Assembly (NCBI RefSeq): GCF_040807025.1
Contig: NC_090952.1
Coordinates: 13,885,068 to 13,949,067 of the forward strand
Direction: 5' to 3'
Origin: Struthio camelus
Taxonomy: Eukaryota; Chordata; Aves; Struthioniformes; Struthionidae
DNA length: 64,000 nucleotides
Position numbers and translations under genes: made by a program
Shown here: positions 59,330-64,000 of the stretch, one piece after another
Position numbering within the stretch: position 1 is the first letter of the stretch
Layout of the letters: the number at the start of each line of letters is the position of its first letter
The notes under the pieces: model-generated
What the model was told of the DNA's origin: nothing
Database searches by the model: none
Seen by the model: only the letters and a program-made list of their open reading frames with translations

Positions 59330-62300
59330 GAGATTCTTGCTCCTGTTCAGACAGAGGAGGGAATCTGAATTTGGAATTTATAGGTATCAAGTGGATGTTT
59401 TAGCGAATAACAGTGAATAATGCTGAAGGGTTAAGAGGGCACCAGTGTGCTCTCCTTTTCAGGTTTGCAATGGATGGCAGTAATTTGTGTTATGTATTCT
59501 ATCAGCCTACTGGATTTCTGCAGTTCTATCTTGATGAATGAGGCTTCCAGAATTTTTTCATTTCTGCCTGAATAGAGAAGGACTTGTTCTGACAATGCCA
59601 ACTCCTACTGCCTTCCTCACTGAACTGTTCCTCTGATTCTTGCAAAAAGGGAGAGCCAGTCATTACTTGTCTTCCTCAGATAAAGTGACTGCAATTCAAG
59701 AGAAGCCACAGACATAACTTTATTTCATTAAAATTCGTATGATGGCCTTATATCTAATTAATGCATAAATACCCACCAGGAGTTTGATTCTCCATTAGAA
59801 GACAGCAGTTATTTAGTGACTTAAACTCAATTAGAAAAATATATTTCTTATGAGCTTGTCATTTTCTTTTACTCTGCCCAAGATACTGTGTGTTCTGCAA
59901 TATTATTATTCCTAATGATAACATACCTTTTTTTCACTAATGCATGTAGAATTAGATCCTCAGCTGATGTGAAATACTGCAGTTCCATGTAGCAGATTCA
60001 GTATAGCTATACCAATTTCACACTGGTTGAAGATGTGCTTCATTCAGAATGGTGCCAGGCAAAGATTTGAAGTCTGCAGCTAGAGCTAATTATGTCTCTG
60101 ACACTCTTTCCTTCAAAGGAAAATCGAATATTGGGAAAGTGATTTCTTTTTGGGTGAATTGAAGCATTAAGGATTAATCTAAGTCTCTGGTATGCTAGGT
60201 CAGTAACACAATGTACATTACAATTGCCCTGGCAAATTGGTATCATCTCAGACTTGGCTATCTGAGCTTTGCATTTTGTTCTTCTGCTAGAACACCTTAA
60301 TCAGATCATTTAAGTAGGTGTTTGTGATCATCTCCAAGTATAAGTTTAAAAAAAAAAAACCCTTTGCTTTCGTTTGTAAAGGGGTAAAAGACTTTTAATC
60401 TTGCCTCAAAAATGCCGTGGTTCACTCTAACTCTGGGCAGCTTACGGCATTGCTCACAGTGAACCAGCTTTTAGCTCCTTTAAAACCCCTCTCTGCTTTA
60501 GGAGGGCTGTGCTTGTCCCTTTTATGTATGTTCCTGCTGTTTTAATGTATGTTCCATGGCCCAGTACGCTACAATTTCCTGCTCGCTTTCTAGAGACGGT
60601 ATATTCAGGGGGAATCTGCATTGCTGTGAGTGTGGTGTGAGATAGGCTTTGTATTCTGTTTGACTTTATGTGAGTTCATGCAGTCCTACTCTGATTGATG
60701 GGCAATGTTCACCTCCTTACCAATTCCATAAACTAAATTAGGGACTTCAGGAGCTAAAGCCAGCTGTAAGAGAAGCTACAATTTGAATTAAAGACTGGGC
60801 ATTGTTACATGTTAGATTCCTGTTCTGTGAAGACCACCGATGAGAACCTGTAAAAATACTTTTTGGGGACTTTAAGTTGCAGCATGTACGTGGATTATTT
60901 AAAAACATATTTGTGTGAAAACATTCTTCTCTTACATCCCCCTTCCCAAGCCTCCCATCGCTTCAAGCAATTTAATTTTTCAAGCGGAGATAAAAGTTCT
61001 AGGTGCTAGGTGATGAGTATTTTTTTTTCCCTTGAGCTATTCTCTTTATATTGAAAGGAAAGAGCTATCCTTGACCTTCCTTAATCAAAATCTAGTAATG
61101 TTTTGGGGAGACGTGAAACAGAATCGTCTTTGACAGCCAGTGAAACAAGACTGGTATCCAAATGCTCAGAGCAAGGTCACTTTTGAATAATTGTACAAGT
61201 CACTGAGCAGCACTGCAGTCCACCTAGAGAGCATGGTTTCCTTCTGCCTGCTGCAGAGCTGAGGAGTAATGCTTTTGAGGCCATGGGAGAGGCATAGCAG
61301 TGAATAAGCTTTGCTGTTGGAAGTGCTAGGTGAGTTGCAGTTTTGTTATGAAGCTGGTTGAGAGAAAAGCAGTGGAGACAAAGGAAGAAGGCACGTTTCT
61401 TAAAACAAGCCAAGATACTGCTTGGAGAGCCCAGATGTGGGCTTTGTTAGGCCAAGCAGCCTGCTCTGAAGAACAAAAGAACTTAACAAGAGCAATAAAA
61501 ATAAAGTGCTCTTGCAAACAGCTCCTGCCTCCCTAGAGGGTGGGAGGATGCAAGCCAAGCATCAGGAAATAAATGAGATGCCAGTGCTGACCCTATTTCT
61601 CAGAATGGCACCGGAACAGCTGGAAGAACAGCGTGATGCTGCATCAGCAGGAATCGTTACCTGTGCTCCGTGTATGGAGAGACTCCACTGGGGACCCGAG
61701 AGTAGCCGCTGTAAGCACTTGGCACGAAACAGAGTCAATAAACAGGCCTCTGTTAATAAGCTAATGTACAGGAGTGATTAAGCAATGGAATTAAAATCTT
61801 GGTCCCTAACCAGCCATACATCAGTCAATCACAGCTCGTGACATTGTTTCTAGTGTATAGGTGTGCAACATCCTAAAATCAAACTGATTTTTAAATCAAA
61901 GGTAAAAATACGCTGCATACAAAGCAGAGGTAATAGGAAGCTTTGAGAAGTGGAGGTGGCTGTATAGCTGGGTGTGTTTTGTAATGTGTTGTTTGAATGT
62001 CTGCGGTTTGCAAAGAAAGGATTTGGGTCTAATTTCAGACATGCTGTGCAAACTGGAGTGTGTGGAAATGCTGTTGCTACGTACTGTGCTGCGCGACAGA
62101 TTGCACTCCCTCCTTTGGCCTAAGCTCTGTGCTTGTTGAGGGAAATGGGGTACACTTCAAATTAATAGCTAACTGGGAGTTGCAAATGTTTTTGTATTGA
62201 GCAGTGAGACAGGCAAAGGCAGCTCCATGTCCTGATATTGGTCAGATGTTACCTAATTAATCGCAGTTTTGTGTTAGCTGTTATGACCCACTTCTTGGCG

Positions 62301-64000
62301 CTCTGTTGCGCTGGTAAGCGGAGTCCCCTACTGGAATGAGCGCTCCACAGCACGAGGGGTAGGATAGAGACACAGTGCCTCTGACACGAATGCTTCTTAA
62401 TTCCCAATGTTTATGTGTATTTTTTCTGATGGGGAGCAATACTGCCATTGGCAAAACAGCCAAAACGTCGTGGTCGAGATGCTGCTTTTGCAAGGTGCTG
62501 CAGTCAGCTCACATTTCAACGCTTTGGGTCAGAGGGACTCTCAGACTGCATTTGGGAAGTGCCTAACAGTTGCAACTGAGATTCTTAGCTAAACATAGAA
62601 TTCTTTTATTTCAACAATTACTTAGCATTCAAATGTGAAACGCTGCACAGAGAATGAAATTACCCTTTTGGTAACTAGGTTTTCCAGCACTTAACAGTTT
62701 TCTAGGCTATAGACCTTGCTGCTCACATCAGAAACTCCTAGCCAGGTTAAGATGGCCCTGAGTCAAAAATTTTTATGCCTCTGTGCTTGACTGACTTCCT
62801 TGCTAAAGAGAATTATTTTCTTGGGCCTGCATGGTGGACCTTGGCTCAATATTCTTCTCTGCCTCCATGTGCAGCTCTCCTTTTGAAGCCTGTGGGAGCC
62901 CTGCTTATGAAAGGAGATAGACTGCCAACATCAGGATTCACCAAATGAAGCAGCAGAGAGTCTTTTGCCTTCTATCGTTAACACCTGGTTCAATGCTGAG
63001 TAGTAAAAGAACACTTTTATCCAGCAGTGTGTGAAGGCCCCAAGATGAACTATAATGGAGCTTTGAGTAAGCAAGAGGAAACGACAAGTTTGTGATATTT
63101 CTCTAAGCACTGTTGGACATGGAGTAGGGGTAACAGTCAGACTGAAGCAGCAGAGAGGAAAGGAACAGTAAGATGTAACGACCAGTGAAATCAGATATAA
63201 AGCCGTGATCTGAAAGGTTGGGATCCAGCAAGAAAATAGAACAAGCCTAAAGAGAGCCAGACTGGAAAAGGGAGATGTTTTCTATCTATGGTTTTAGGCA
63301 CAGCAGAAATCAATGGCAGTCAGATCTTCCTGCTTCTACTCTACTTTATTTGTCTATAGTGGGTATAATATCTGTAGGCTTTGCATGCATGTCATGACTG
63401 ACTGCACAAGTTCTCTGAATTCACCTCTGAAGTACTTTTGAAAACAAACCTGCAGACTATTTGTGTTATGATTTGTCTTAAGCGTGCTCAGTTTGGCGTT
63501 ATCCAGGTACTTAAAATCCTTGCTCTTTTCTTTTGGTCCTGATGCTATAGTACGATCAAAGTCATTAATTTCTGGTATGTTATACGTTGTGCTGAAAGTT
63601 CCCAGTTTGCACCTTACTGCTTAACTGAAGAGCAATTAGCTGCAGACTAGGTATTCCTAGTTGCTCGAAGATCCCCTCCCTGGCCAGCCCGTGGTCAATG
63701 TTCCACAAACCTCTGGGCTGGATTCCTCTCACGCAGCCCATCGAAGCTGCTTGGGGAAGTGGGTGTACATGAAGTCAGAATTCACTTCAGCGTTGTGGTG
63801 GGCTGCAAGTGCAGTTGAAACTTAAGCTGCAAATCTTGTGAACAAAGCCTTCCTTTTATATCTTATGTATAGACTATACATAAGCTGGCCGAATATCATC
63901 TGACTGCTTTTTTTTTCCTTGGGAAAATGTTTGATTAACTCAAACTTGTGTGTAGGGGCATTGTTTTGTTGACTTTTTTTAATGAAAAGTTTTACTTTGA
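59330..64000. other. IDS 3' flank, no further gene recognised
   Basis: AT-rich DNA, possibly including an extended IDS 3' UTR. I found no exon of the expected next syntenic gene (AFF2) and no RNA gene or recognisable transposon. Confidence 0.45.

Noticed and set aside
59330-64000. 3' end of AFF2, expected from human synteny
   Set aside because: No exon resembling AFF2 was found. An untranslated tail cannot be recognised by eye, so no claim is made.

Overview
This window is vertebrate nuclear DNA, most likely from a bird and at least from a sauropsid. The genes are split by introns with canonical GT/AG ends. Promoters lie in CpG islands, and the intergenic DNA is AT-rich and poor in repeats. 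A CR1-like 3' tail is recognisable inside one intron, and introns are short compared with mammals. The gene set (EOLA, an HSFX/HSFY-type heat-shock factor, TMEM185A and IDS) matches human Xq28, which corresponds to an autosomal segment in birds. Species assignment is inference; no prokaryotic, viral or plasmid features were seen.

Layout. 1-4009: no gene recognised. 4010-5600: a possible minus-strand transcript divergent from EOLA1. It rests on a CpG-island first exon with a YY1 motif and a short exon encoding an MGCSC-type N-terminus; it is a hypothesis only. 5150-6830: CpG island. 6165-8253 (+): EOLA1, two coding exons, 156 aa. 10253-12243 (-): intact HSFX/HSFY-like transcription factor, two coding exons, 447 aa. 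14780-25536 (-): TMEM185A, seven coding exons, 350 aa, with CpG island at about 25130-25940 and GGC repeats upstream of its start. About 26-48.3 kb: a 22-kb stretch with no supportable gene. 48370-49540: CpG island of IDS. 49122-58755 (+): IDS, nine coding exons, 565 aa, with every catalytic residue present. 58756-64000: IDS 3' flank and intergenic DNA.

The genes do not form one pathway. IDS is a lysosomal sulfatase, TMEM185A a multi-pass membrane protein, EOLA1 an ASCH-domain protein and the HSF a DNA-binding factor. They are joined by ancient synteny. TMEM185A and IDS diverge across the 22-kb gap; EOLA1 and the HSF converge. Every listed coding exon was joined by hand and the reading-frame phases agree at each junction. 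No undescribed biological system is evident. The most useful leads are the divergent candidate exon at 4010-4131, the intact HSFX/Y ancestor-type gene, and the GGC repeat at the position of the human FRAXF fragile site.
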